From: Oscillospiraceae bacterium
Lineage (GTDB): Bacteria > Bacillota > Clostridia > Oscillospirales > Oscillospiraceae
DNA: 46,681 bases
Direction: 5' to 3'
NCBI GenBank assembly: GCA_015068135.1
Contig: SVLB01000020.1
Location: 1 to 46,681, forward strand
The notes under the pieces: model-generated
Told to the model about the DNA's origin: nothing
Seen by the model: only the letters and a program-made list of their open reading frames with translations
Database searches by the model: none
Position numbers and translations under genes: made by a program
Shown here: positions 24,082 to 32,985 of the stretch, in pieces
How positions within the stretch are numbered: position 1 is the first letter of the stretch
Layout: each line of letters starts with the position of its first letter

Positions 24082-25737
24082 TTAGATCTCCATGATCACA
24101 GGCAGGATCATGGGATTGCGCTTGGTGGTCTTGTAAAGGTAGCCGCTCAGATCGCTCTTGATGGCGGTTTTGATGGCGGTCCAGTCCTTGACCCGCTTGC
24201 GGGTACACCGGTCAATAGCCTCGATGGCTACCTGCCGCAGTTCTTCCATAAGATCCTCGGACTCCTTCACATAGATAAAGCCACGGGTGATAATGTCGGG
24301 ACCGGTGATGATGGCACCGTCCTGGGCAGAGAGGTTCACGCATACCACGATCATGCCGTCCTGGGCCAGGTGCTTCCGATCCCGGAGGACCACACTGCCC
24401 ACATCGCCCACACCGGTGCCGTCCACAAAGACCTTACCGGCAGGTACGGTCCCGTTGATCTTGCAGGTCTTCCGTGTAAATTCGATCACGTTGCCGATCT
24501 CGGCGATCCGCACGTTCTTGGCAGGGGTACCCAATTGGGTCGCCAGCCGTCCGTGCAGCTGCAGATGCCGCTGTTCGCCGTGTACGGGAATGAAGAACCG
24601 GGGCTTGCACAATGCGTGGATGATCTTCAGCTCCTCCTGGCAGGCGTGACCGGAGACGTGGAGACCTTCGCTCTTTTCATAGACCACATCCGCGCCCTTG
24701 CGGTACAGCTCGTTGATAATACGGGAAACAGCCTTTTCGTTGCCGGGGATGGCGGAAGCGGAAATAATGATCCGGTCGCCGGATACGATATCGATCTGCT
24801 TGTGGGTGGAGAAGGCCATCCGATACAGCGCGGACATATTCTCACCCTGAGAGCCGGTGGAAACGATGACCACCTTGTTTTTGGGCAGGCTCTTGATGGC
24901 GCCCAGCTCTACCAGCATACCCTGGGGAACTTTGATATAGCCCAGCTCCTGGGCGACCTTCAGCATATTCTCCATGCTCCGTCCGGTGACGGCGACCTTT
25001 CTGCCATACCGCTGAGCGGTAGCCAGAACCGCCTGGATCCGGTGCATATTGGAGGCAAAGGTGGTGACGATGATCCGCTGATCGCAGTTTTTGAACTGCC
25101 GGTCGAGACCCTCGGCAACCACATTCTCGCTGGGGGTGTAGCCGGCACGCTCCACATTGGTGGAGTCGCACAAAAGGGCCATAACACCCTGATTGCCCAG
25201 CTCGCCCAGTCTTGCCAGGTCGGTCATGCCGTCCTTGGCGGTGGGGTCGATCTTAAAGTCACCGGTGACGATCACTGTACCGATGGGACAGTGGATGGCA
25301 AAGGCCACCGCATCGGCGATGGAGTGATTCACATGGATGAATTCCACCGTAAAGCAACCGGCCCGGACCACATCACCGGGCTTGTGGGTCACAAGCTTCA
25401 CCGCATCGGTCAGGCGGTGCTCCTCCAGCTTCAGCCGGATCAGACCGCAGGTCATGGCGGTGCCATGGATGGGACAGCTGACCTGCTGCATACAGTAGGG
25501 AATGGAGCCGATATGATCCTCGTGACCGTGGGTAATGAACATACCCCGCAGCTTCTTGGCGTTTTGCACCAGGTAGGAAAAATCCGGGATCACCAGATCC
25601 ACACCGTACATATCCTCATCGGGAAAGCCCACGCCGCAGTCAATGGCGATCATGTCCTTTCCGTATTCAAATACCGTAATATTCTTGCCGATCTCGTCCA
25701 GACCGCCAAGGGGAATGATTTTCAGTTTTTCTGCCAA
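24082..25737 (-). CDS. Ribonuclease J
   Basis: 551 residues. It is a metallo-beta-lactamase/beta-CASP nuclease with endonuclease and 5'-3' exonuclease activity in RNA maturation and decay. HGHEDHIG gives the metal-binding histidines; DSTNVERAGYTPSE and STGSQGE mark the beta-CASP part, and HVSGHACQEE and PVHGEQRH the later motifs. The reading frame runs open further upstream, but the best start is TTG at 25737, seven bases after AAAGGAG and at the position where the family's LKIIPLGGLDEIGKN begins. J1 and J2 cannot be told apart here. Confidence 0.94.
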   Translation of the reverse strand: MAEKLKIIPLGGLDEIGKNITVFEYGKDMIAIDCGVGFPDEDMYGVDLVIPDFSYLVQNAKKLRGMFITHGHEDHIGSIPYCMQQVSCPIHGTAMTCGLIRLKLEEHRLTDAVKLVTHKPGDVVRAGCFTVEFIHVNHSIADAVAFAIHCPIGTVIVTGDFKIDPTAKDGMTDLARLGELGNQGVMALLCDSTNVERAGYTPSENVVAEGLDRQFKNCDQRIIVTTFASNMHRIQAVLATAQRYGRKVAVTGRSMENMLKVAQELGYIKVPQGMLVELGAIKSLPKNKVVIVSTGSQGENMSALYRMAFSTHKQIDIVSGDRIIISASAIPGNEKAVSRIINELYRKGADVVYEKSEGLHVSGHACQEELKIIHALCKPRFFIPVHGEQRHLQLHGRLATQLGTPAKNVRIAEIGNVIEFTRKTCKINGTVPAGKVFVDGTGVGDVGSVVLRDRKHLAQDGMIVVCVNLSAQDGAIITGPDIITRGFIYVKESEDLMEELRQVAIEAIDRCTRKRVKDWTAIKTAIKSDLSGYLYKTTKRNPMILPVIMEI

Positions 25738-25897
25738 AATGTTACTCCTTTCAAAAATAAAGCGCAAAAAGCAGGCGACCGCTTGCCTGCCAAACCTGCC
25801 CCGTATCGCAGGATGGCACACAAAACGCCCACATTTCTATGTATATGTAAATAAAAACCCGTGCTGGGTCAGCCCATTCCCAACACACTGTTTTTCT

Positions 25898-25926
25898 AGT
25901 ATAACACACTTTTGGCAAAATGTACA
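25898..25926 (-). promoter_or_regulatory. Probable promoter of the RNase J-dus operon
   Basis: On the minus strand: TGTACA (25921-25926), 17-bp spacer, TATACT (25898-25903). It would give a 5' leader of about 155 bases. Confidence 0.5.
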
Positions 25927-25984
25927 CAAAAATTTTTCGACACCCTCCGCAAAGACTTCCGCCAGGACGTATGAGGGGCGAAAG

Positions 25985-26115
25985 GGAATGCAAAATGCAA
26001 AGTGCAAAACGCAAAGCCTTCCCCTGGGGGAAGGTGCCCCAGTGCGCACACTGGGGCGGATGAGGGGCTAAATGGAATGCAAAGTGCGAAATGCAAAATG
26101 CAAAATGATGCACTA
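25985..26115. repeat. Hairpin element bordered by TGCAAAA heptamers
   Basis: A core of two hairpins, CCTTCCCC/GGGGAAGG (26017-26034) and GCCCCAGTG/CACTGGGGC (26036-26057), followed by GGATGAGGGG. On both sides are imperfect 7-base repeats of the type TGCAAAA (25989-26015 and 26076-26106). No coding potential. Similar elements are common between genes of this bacterial group, from memory. Confidence 0.7.
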
Positions 26116-26245
26116 AGCCACCGGGACGTGGGATGAATGAATAATGAAAGATGAAAGATGAATAGTGAATAATTATGGTGTCGCTTATGCGACGGATTTC
26201 CAATCCATCCCCGCAGGGGATACCTTTACTTTCTCCGCAGGAGAA

Positions 26246-26333
26246 AACTTCACTGCGAAGCAACTTCACTACGAAGTAACTTCACTACGAAGTAACTTCA
26301 CTACGAAGTAACTTCACTGCGTAGCAACTTCAC
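26246..26333. repeat. 16-bp tandem repeat, about 5.5 units, each a small hairpin
   Basis: Units start at 26246, 26262, 26278, 26294 and 26310, with a partial one at 26326. Three central units are identical (AACTTCACTACGAAGT); the outer ones differ at two or three bases. Each unit can fold, ACTTC pairing with GAAGT. The units touch each other, so this is not a CRISPR array. The rest of 25738-26530 contains AT-rich ATGAAAG-like repeats near 26135-26170 and no gene that I can support. Confidence 0.85.
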
Positions 26334-26455
26334 CCACAAATAAACCGGGTTTAAGTCTTGCGGCGGAGTCCAGACTGCGCCCTACGCACCGAAGGTACGT
26401 CATTGCTGTGAAAATCTTTGTGTAGAATCTCTTTTCCAATATCTTGAAATACTTC

Positions 26456-26484
26456 TTGCACCTTTGGGTATGATTTGCTATAAT
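26456..26484 (+). promoter_or_regulatory. Promoter of the gdpP-rplI-dnaB region
   Basis: TTGCAC (26456-26461), 17-bp spacer, TATAAT (26479-26484), about 45 bases before gdpP. Confidence 0.75.
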
Positions 26485-26530
26485 AGATAAAATTGTGGGG
26501 AGTCTGCCCCTCTATGAGGAGGTTGTGGAT

Positions 26531-28513
26531 ATGAATAAACGGCTGGGAAGGCTTTTGCGGCCGGGAATGGGTCTGTATCTTCTGTTTTTGGCGGTTTTTC
26601 CCGTAGCGGCCTTTTTACGGGACGATATTGCCCTTGCGGCCCTGGGCTTGGGGTCTATGGCGATGGCCATCGGCACCTATCTGATCATCCGGGAACGGAG
26701 AAAGAAGAAACTTGCCCAGTATATTCAAAATAATGTGGACAGCATGAACGATGTTCGGGGAGCAAAAGCGCCCTTTCCTATGCTGGTCGTCCGCCTGGAT
26801 GACGATGGGATCGTATTGGCAAACGATGCTTTTGTGCGGCTTACAGGCTTCCACGATATGCTGACAGAGCGCCAGGTGACCGATGTGCTCCCCGGCTTCC
26901 ATACAGAATGGCTGTCCTCCGGTAAGCATGAGTATCCCTATGACCTGACCCTGGAAAAGCGCCGATTCCGGGTCTACGGTACAATGATCACCGCCGATGA
27001 CCCGGCGCAGACCCGGTTGGGTGTGATCTACTTTACCGATCTGACGGAGCTTTATCAGGTCCGGGACGAGTATATCCGGTCCCGTCCCGTGGTGTCCATT
27101 ATTTTGGTAGATAACTATGAGGAGCTGACCAAGAACCTGACAGAAGGCGCCATCTCTACCCTCAATGCCCGGATCAACGATGCCATTACCAAGTGGACGG
27201 AGAGCTACCACGGACTTCTGCGGAAGCTGGAGCGGAACCGCTTCCTGTTTGTTTTTGAAAAGCGGGACCTGAAGCAGGCGATGACAGAGAAATTCTCCAT
27301 TTTGGAGGATATTCACGAGATCACCAATCCTTCCGGCCTTCCGGCTTCCATCTCCTTTGGTGTGGGCGTGGATGCGGCTACCTTTGAAGAGGGCTATGAG
27401 TTTGCGGCCCTGGCCATTGAAATGTCTTTGAGTCGCGGCGGTGACCAGGCAGTGGTGAAGGACCGGCTGAACTTCAACTTCTACGGCGGACGTACCAAGG
27501 AGGCTGACCACAGAAGCAAGGTCCGTTCCCGTGTCACGGCCAATTCTCTGATGGAGCTCATCGGCGGCAGCAGCCGGGTATTCATCATGGGTCATAAAAA
27601 CGCGGACCTGGACGCTTTGGGTGCGGCAATGGGTATTGCCTGCCTCTGCCGAAAGAAGTTAAAGGATTTCAAGATCGTTTTGGATTTGCAGTTCAATGCG
27701 GCCAAACGGCTCATCGATGAGATCCGGCAGGTGCCGGAGTACCGGGATGTGTTTATTTCCGGAGATGAAGCCCTGGTTCAGTGCGATAACCGCTCTACTC
27801 TGGTCGTCGTGGATACCAACCGCCCGGATCAGGTGGAATGTAAGAATCTGCTGGAAGCCATTCCCAAGGTCTGCGTTGTGGACCATCACCGCCGTGCCGC
27901 AGATTATATCAAGCCTGTGGTGGTGAATCTTCACGAGCCCTATGCCTCCTCGGCTGCAGAGCTGGTGACGGAGCTTCTGCAGTATGCAGTGGAGAAAAAG
28001 GATGTTCTGCCCATCGAGGTCAAGTCCCTGATGGCCGGTATCTTCCTGGATACCAAGAGCTTTAACGTGCGAACCGGTGAGCGTACCTTTGAGGCGGCGG
28101 CCTTCCTGCGTCAGCTGGGTGCTGATACGGTGGAGGTCAAAAAGCTTCTGCAAAACGACTACCGGGAGACCATGGCCAAGTACGAGATCATGCGCGCGGC
28201 CCAGTCCCACCGGGCCCATAAGGAGATCGCCATTGCAGCCCTGGAGGCAAGCACCACCCGGATCCTGGCGGCCCAGGCGGCAGACGAGCTTCTGAATATC
28301 CAGGGCATCACCGCTTCTTTTGTGATGTACCCGGATGGAGATCAGGTAATCATTTCCGCCCGTTCCATTGGCGAGGCCAATGTACAGATGATCCTGGAGC
28401 CCTTGGGCGGCGGCGGTAATACAGCCACAGCAGGTGCGCAGATGCGGGGGGTCACAGTGGCCCAGGCACTGGACCGGCTGGTGGCATCCATCGACCAATA
28501 CTACGAAATGTAA
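26531..28513 (+). CDS. gdpP: Cyclic-di-AMP phosphodiesterase GdpP
   Basis: 660 residues. It degrades c-di-AMP and so affects potassium, osmotic and cell-wall balance. In order: two membrane spans (about 12-50), a PAS-like domain (about 75-160), a degenerate GGDEF domain (about 165-310, SRGGDQ in place of GGDEF), then DHH ([30 protein letters not shown]) and DHHA1 with [12 protein letters not shown] near the end. ATG at 26531 has AGGAGG eight bases upstream; an in-frame GTG two codons earlier is too close. The order gdpP - rplI - dnaB is conserved in Firmicutes. Confidence 0.96.
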   Translation: MNKRLGRLLRPGMGLYLLFLAVFPVAAFLRDDIALAALGLGSMAMAIGTYLIIRERRKKKLAQYIQNNVDSMNDVRGAKAPFPMLVVRLDDDGIVLANDAFVRLTGFHDMLTERQVTDVLPGFHTEWLSSGKHEYPYDLTLEKRRFRVYGTMITADDPAQTRLGVIYFTDLTELYQVRDEYIRSRPVVSIILVDNYEELTKNLTEGAISTLNARINDAITKWTESYHGLLRKLERNRFLFVFEKRDLKQAMTEKFSILEDIHEITNPSGLPASISFGVGVDAATFEEGYEFAALAIEMSLSRGGDQAVVKDRLNFNFYGGRTKEADHRSKVRSRVTANSLMELIGGSSRVFIMGHKNADLDALGAAMGIACLCRKKLKDFKIVLDLQFNAAKRLIDEIRQVPEYRDVFISGDEALVQCDNRSTLVVVDTNRPDQVECKNLLEAIPKVCVVDHHRRAADYIKPVVVNLHEPYASSAAELVTELLQYAVEKKDVLPIEVKSLMAGIFLDTKSFNVRTGERTFEAAAFLRQLGADTVEVKKLLQNDYRETMAKYEIMRAAQSHRAHKEIAIAALEASTTRILAAQAADELLNIQGITASFVMYPDGDQVIISARSIGEANVQMILEPLGGGGNTATAGAQMRGVTVAQALDRLVASIDQYYEM

Positions 28514-28524
28514 GGAGAAAGAAT

Positions 28525-28971
28525 ATGAAAGTTATTTTGATGCAGGATGTAAAAGGCAAGGGCAAGAAGGGCCAGATGATCGAGGTTTCCGACGGCTATG
28601 CCAGAAACTATATGCTTCCCCGTAAGATCGCGGTGGAGGCCACTGCCGATGCGGTGAATACCATGCGCATGAACGACAAGGCCGCTGCTGAGAAGGCGGC
28701 CAAGGAGCGTGCCGAGGCTTTGGAGGTTTCCAAGCGCCTGCGGGATATGGTCCTGGTAGTGACCGCCAAGGGCGGCGGTGCCGGTAAGCTGTTTGGCTCT
28801 GTGACCAACCAGGAAATTGCCGATGCCCTTCAGGCCAAGACCGGTATCAACCTGGATAAGCGCAAGATCGTGATCTCCGATCCCATTAAGAATGTGGGTA
28901 CCTATACGGTCAACTGTAAGCTGGGCTACGAGATCACCGCACCTTTGACGGTGAAGATCGAGGAAGCCTGA
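28525..28971 (+). CDS. rplI: 50S ribosomal protein L9
   Basis: 148 residues. The N-terminal RNA-binding motif [17 protein letters not shown] and [10 protein letters not shown] are diagnostic; a long helix and the C-terminal domain ([22 protein letters not shown]) follow. AAGGAG precedes the ATG. The stop overlaps the next gene by one base (TGATG). Confidence 0.97.
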   Translation: MKVILMQDVKGKGKKGQMIEVSDGYARNYMLPRKIAVEATADAVNTMRMNDKAAAEKAAKERAEALEVSKRLRDMVLVVTAKGGGAGKLFGSVTNQEIADALQAKTGINLDKRKIVISDPIKNVGTYTVNCKLGYEITAPLTVKIEEA

Positions 28972-29810
28972 TGGAAGCCAAACGGTCCCCCTGGATCACT
29001 GTTGGCGGGATCCTGCTGGGGCTTTTGGGTATTTGGATGTGCGTCACCAGTGTTGGCATGTACCGCTATCTGCAAAATGATACACTGACGGTGGATGCCC
29101 AGGTAAGCCGGATAGAAACCGTGCAAGCGGATTCCGGTACAGCTTATGATGTCTATATCCGCTATGAATGGGACGGTGCGCCCTATGAATCCCGTTATGC
29201 GCGGGTCAATGAATCTGACTCAGGGAACTACTACATGGGAATGTGCGTCCAGGTGCCGGTGGATCGCGAGGATCCTGCCAAACGTGTGGAAGTGAGCCAG
29301 TTTCATGCCTGGTGCTACGGCCTGGCAGGAAGCCTGCTTGTGGGCCTGGGTGCCATGGCGATCCCTCTGCACATAACCCCCAAAACAGAAGGGCCCTATA
29401 TCGGGGAATTGACCCAGCGGGTGGCAAACCGCAAACGTTACCGGATCTTGCTGGTGACGCCCTTTGTGCTGGCACTGCTGTCTGTTTGGGAAGGAAGGGA
29501 TATGCTGATTGTATCGGTGCTCCTCCTTTGCCTGGGTGTCCTGGATACTGTTCGGTTTATTCGGGACCTGGGTGCAGCGACCCGTGGAAAGTTTACTCTG
29601 CAAAAGGATCAGGTAACGGGGCAGAGGATGCGCAGCAGCGAATCGGCACTGTTTTGCACCCTGATCCTTTCGGGCAAGAGCAGATATACCCATCAGATCC
29701 CCAAAACCGTATACTCCTCTTTTGTTCAGCAGGAGTCGGTTACGGCATTGTACCTCACAGGCAAACGGCCTGAGGCCCTGGTTGACCCACAGACACAGCA
29801 AATGATATAA
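28971..29810 (+). CDS. Membrane protein (DUF3592-like) between rplI and dnaB
   Basis: 279 residues. One span near 9-29 is followed by an extracytoplasmic beta-rich segment of about 75 residues (DAQVSRIETV...YDVYIRYEWDG...YARVN) resembling DUF3592, then a second span (about 106-126) and two more near 160-200, and a soluble C-terminal region. It is translationally coupled to rplI. A gene here interrupts the usual rplI - dnaB neighbourhood. Function unknown. Confidence 0.75.
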   Translation: MEAKRSPWITVGGILLGLLGIWMCVTSVGMYRYLQNDTLTVDAQVSRIETVQADSGTAYDVYIRYEWDGAPYESRYARVNESDSGNYYMGMCVQVPVDREDPAKRVEVSQFHAWCYGLAGSLLVGLGAMAIPLHITPKTEGPYIGELTQRVANRKRYRILLVTPFVLALLSVWEGRDMLIVSVLLLCLGVLDTVRFIRDLGAATRGKFTLQKDQVTGQRMRSSESALFCTLILSGKSRYTHQIPKTVYSSFVQQESVTALYLTGKRPEALVDPQTQQMI

Positions 29811-29825
29811 TGAGGAGCCGATCCC

Positions 29826-31163
29826 ATGGATGAACAGCTTCAAGCCAAACAGCCGCCCCAGTCGTTGGAGGCAGAACAGGCTGTATTGGGTTCTATTTTG
29901 ATTGACAGCCGGTGCGTGGCCGAAGTGATCGGCATCGTGCGCCCGGAGGACTTTTATCAGCAGCAAAACCGGGAGATCTACGAGACGGTCTACACCATGT
30001 TTAACTTCTCCGAGACCATCGACCCGGTGACGGTGCTGGACAAAATGCGGGAGTTGGGTGTTTACCACGATAATTCCCGGGATTACATCCGTCAGCTTAT
30101 GGAGATCACCCCCACTGCGGCCAACGCGGTGCGCTATGCGGGGATCGTCAAAGACAAGGCGATGCTTCGCGGCCTGGCGGATGCCAGCGCAGAGATCTCT
30201 GAATCGGTGTATGCCCAGGTTGGCACTCCGGAGGAGCTGCTGGAAACGGCGGAAAAGAAGATCTTTGCTCTGCGCAAGGGTGAACGGGGAGAATCCCTGG
30301 AGCATATCGGCGTGACCATGCACAAGGTCTTCGACCGACTGGCAGAGCTTGCCGACTCCGACTCCATGATCCCCGGTCTTTCCACAGGCCTTGTGGACCT
30401 GGATCGGCAGATCAACGGCCTGAACCGCTCTGATTTGGTGCTGGTGGCTGCCCGTCCTGCCATGGGTAAGACCGCGTTTGCCCTGAATCTTTGCCTGAAC
30501 GTGGCGAAAAAATATAACCAAACCGTAGCCATGTTCTCTTTGGAAATGTCCAGAGAGCAGCTTGCCATGCGTCTGCTGTCCATTCAGAGCATGGTCGATG
30601 GCATGAAAATGGCTACCGGTAAGCTTACGGAAGAGGAGTGGAATAAGCTGACCATGGCCTCCGTGGCGCTGAGTCAGACGGACATCCGTGTGGATGACAA
30701 CCCCTCTATTACCGTTGCGGAAATGAATGCCAAATGCCGCAGACTGGATAATTTGGGTCTTGTGATCATCGACTATCTCCAGCTGATGAATGGATCCGGC
30801 TACGGCAAGGGTGGAGACAGCCGTGTCAATGTGGTCTCTGAAATTTCCCGAAGCCTGAAGATCATGGCTAAGGAATTGAATGTGCCGGTGATCTGTTTGA
30901 GCCAGCTGTCCCGTGGCCCGGAAAGCCGTACCGATAAGCGGCCCATGCTGTCGGACTTGCGTGAATCCGGTGCTATCGAGCAGGATGCGGATGAAGTTAT
31001 GTTTTTATACCGGGATGATTACTATAACCCCAATTCTGAGGAAAAGGGGATTACCGAGTGCATCGTACAGAAGAACCGTCACGGTGAGGTAGGTACTGTG
31101 AAGCTCCAGTGGACGCCCCAGTACCAGCTGTTCTCTAATTCGGAGTGGAAACATGCTGAATAA
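29826..31163 (+). CDS. dnaB: Replicative DNA helicase DnaB
   Basis: 445 residues. Unwinds DNA at the fork as a hexamer. The N-terminal domain (PPQSLEAEQAVLGSIL) and the RecA-like core with Walker A ARPAMGKTAF, LVIIDYLQLM (Walker B) and SQLSRGPESR are canonical. No intein. GAGGAG precedes the ATG. The stop overlaps tilS by 11 bases. Confidence 0.97.
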   Translation: MDEQLQAKQPPQSLEAEQAVLGSILIDSRCVAEVIGIVRPEDFYQQQNREIYETVYTMFNFSETIDPVTVLDKMRELGVYHDNSRDYIRQLMEITPTAANAVRYAGIVKDKAMLRGLADASAEISESVYAQVGTPEELLETAEKKIFALRKGERGESLEHIGVTMHKVFDRLAELADSDSMIPGLSTGLVDLDRQINGLNRSDLVLVAARPAMGKTAFALNLCLNVAKKYNQTVAMFSLEMSREQLAMRLLSIQSMVDGMKMATGKLTEEEWNKLTMASVALSQTDIRVDDNPSITVAEMNAKCRRLDNLGLVIIDYLQLMNGSGYGKGGDSRVNVVSEISRSLKIMAKELNVPVICLSQLSRGPESRTDKRPMLSDLRESGAIEQDADEVMFLYRDDYYNPNSEEKGITECIVQKNRHGEVGTVKLQWTPQYQLFSNSEWKHAE

Positions 31164-32415
31164 GATCCTGACCTTCAGCCGGGAGCATAAGCTTTGGGAG
31201 CCGGGAGACCGGGTGATCTGTGCCGTTTCCGGCGGTGCTGACTCCATTGCTTTGCTTTTTGCGATGTATTTGCTGAAGGACCGGCTTAAGCTATCCTTGG
31301 CCGCGGCCCATTTCAACCATGGACTCCGGGGGGAGGAATCCGACCGGGACGCCAGGTTTGTGGAGGAATTCTGCCGGGGCTATGGCATCCCCTGCTATAT
31401 GGGCGCAGAGAAAGTGGTTCCGGGACCGAAGGGCTTGGAGGCGGCAGCAAGAAATGCCCGCTACCGGTTCTTTGACACGCTTCCCGGTAAGATCGCCACG
31501 GCCCACACCGCTGACGACAATGCCGAAACCGTTATCATGCATTTGGTCCGGGGTACGGGCCTGCGGGGGCTGGGAGGGATCCATCCCAAAAGAGGGAAGC
31601 TGATCCGCCCCATGCTGACCGTGACCCGACAGCAGGTTATGGCATTTTTGCAGGAGTACCATCTGCAATGGGTGGAGGACAGCTCCAATGCCACAGAGCA
31701 GTTTTTACGCAATCGCATTCGCCATCAGGTGATGCCCCTGCTTTGCCGGGAGAATCCTCAGCTTGCCGAAAACCTGTCTGCCATGGCTTTGCGCCTGGGC
31801 GAGGATGCCCGGCTTTTGGACGAACTGGCGGAAAAAACCGACAGGGTCAGTGTGCTGCGGACCATGCCCCAGCCCTTGCGGAACCGCAGCTTGGCGGCTT
31901 TTTTGGAAAGCCATGGGGTGTTGGAGCCGGAGGCGGACCATATTGCCCTGGCAGAAAGCCTGATTCTCTCCGACAATCCCTCTGCCAAAGCCCGCTTTCC
32001 GGGAGGGCTGTGTATAGGCAGAGAATATGATACACTGAAAGTGATCCCGGAGCTTTCCTCCTGGGAACCGGTTAAGCTGGACCCGGACGGAATTACCGTG
32101 ATAGAGCCCCTGGGTATAGAGATCCATTGCCATCCGGCGGTGGAGCCTTGCCTGAAGTATGACCGGTTTACGGTTTTACCCCAGGGGGATATGGTGGTGC
32201 GCTCCCGACGATCGGGGGATACCATCCGTCTGCATGGGGGGACCAAAACCCTAAAGAAACTGTTTTCAGACCGTAAGATCCCAGCTGCCCAAAGACCGCA
32301 GATCCCTGTAATTGCGGATGAAGCGGGGGTTTTGGGGGTGGCCGGAATCGGCGCGAATTTAGACCGTGTGGCATCACACGGCGTTACCGTTCAAATCATT
32401 CCGATAAAAAGATAA
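31153..32415 (+). CDS. tilS: tRNA(Ile)-lysidine synthase
   Basis: 420 residues. It converts C34 of the AUA-reading tRNA-Ile to lysidine, an essential step. The PP-loop SGGADS lies at 26-31, followed by HFNHGLRGEESDRDARFV and TAHTADDNAETV; the C-terminal substrate domain includes SRRSGDTIRLHGGTKTLKKL. The order tilS - hpt - ftsH is typical of Firmicutes. Confidence 0.95.
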   Translation: MLNKILTFSREHKLWEPGDRVICAVSGGADSIALLFAMYLLKDRLKLSLAAAHFNHGLRGEESDRDARFVEEFCRGYGIPCYMGAEKVVPGPKGLEAAARNARYRFFDTLPGKIATAHTADDNAETVIMHLVRGTGLRGLGGIHPKRGKLIRPMLTVTRQQVMAFLQEYHLQWVEDSSNATEQFLRNRIRHQVMPLLCRENPQLAENLSAMALRLGEDARLLDELAEKTDRVSVLRTMPQPLRNRSLAAFLESHGVLEPEADHIALAESLILSDNPSAKARFPGGLCIGREYDTLKVIPELSSWEPVKLDPDGITVIEPLGIEIHCHPAVEPCLKYDRFTVLPQGDMVVRSRRSGDTIRLHGGTKTLKKLFSDRKIPAAQRPQIPVIADEAGVLGVAGIGANLDRVASHGVTVQIIPIKR

Positions 32416-32429
32416 GGGGAAAATACAGT

Positions 32430-32969
32430 ATGGAAAAGGATATTCAGAGTGTACTTCTCACCGAGGAGCAGATCCAGAACAAGGTAAAAGAGCTTGCCGA
32501 AACCCTGTCCCGGGAGTATGCCGGAAAGGACCCGGTATTTGTGGGTGTTCTCAAGGGCGTTGTCATGTTCTTTGCGGATATGATGAAGCGGATCAACATT
32601 CCCTGTCAGATGGACTTTATGTGGATCTCCTCCTACAGCGGTACAGAGTCCAGCGGTAATATGGTCGTCCGCAAGGATGTATCCGAGGACCTGAAGGGCC
32701 GCCATGTGGTGATTTTGGAGGATATTTTTGATACCGGTAATTCCTTGGACTACACCTATCGGCATCTGCTTTCCAAGGAGCCTGCATCCTTGAAGATCTG
32801 TACCCTTTTGGATAAGCCTGAGCGGCGCAACCCCCGGGTCACCCTCCAGGCAGACTATGTGGGCTTTACCATCCCCAATGCCTTTGTGGTAGGTTACGGC
32901 CTGGATTATAACGAGCATTACCGCAATCTGCCCTATGTGGGCATTCTCAGTCCCAAAATCTATGAATAA
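32430..32969 (+). CDS. hpt: Hypoxanthine phosphoribosyltransferase
   Basis: 179 residues. It salvages hypoxanthine and guanine using PRPP. The PRPP motif is VVILEDIFDTGNS, and the N-terminal FVGVLKGVVMFFADM and the C-terminal FVVGYGLDYNEHYRNLPYVG are typical. AAGGGGA lies before the ATG. Confidence 0.96.
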   Translation: MEKDIQSVLLTEEQIQNKVKELAETLSREYAGKDPVFVGVLKGVVMFFADMMKRINIPCQMDFMWISSYSGTESSGNMVVRKDVSEDLKGRHVVILEDIFDTGNSLDYTYRHLLSKEPASLKICTLLDKPERRNPRVTLQADYVGFTIPNAFVVGYGLDYNEHYRNLPYVGILSPKIYE

Positions 32970-32985
32970 TAAGGAGTAGCCGGTT

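Noticed and set aside
24076..25854. A 592-codon open frame opposite RNase J
   Set aside because: Same reason: it mirrors a clearly real gene, and its protein has no recognisable domain.
26246..26333. CRISPR array
   Set aside because: The 16-bp units touch without spacers and there are no cas genes in the window.
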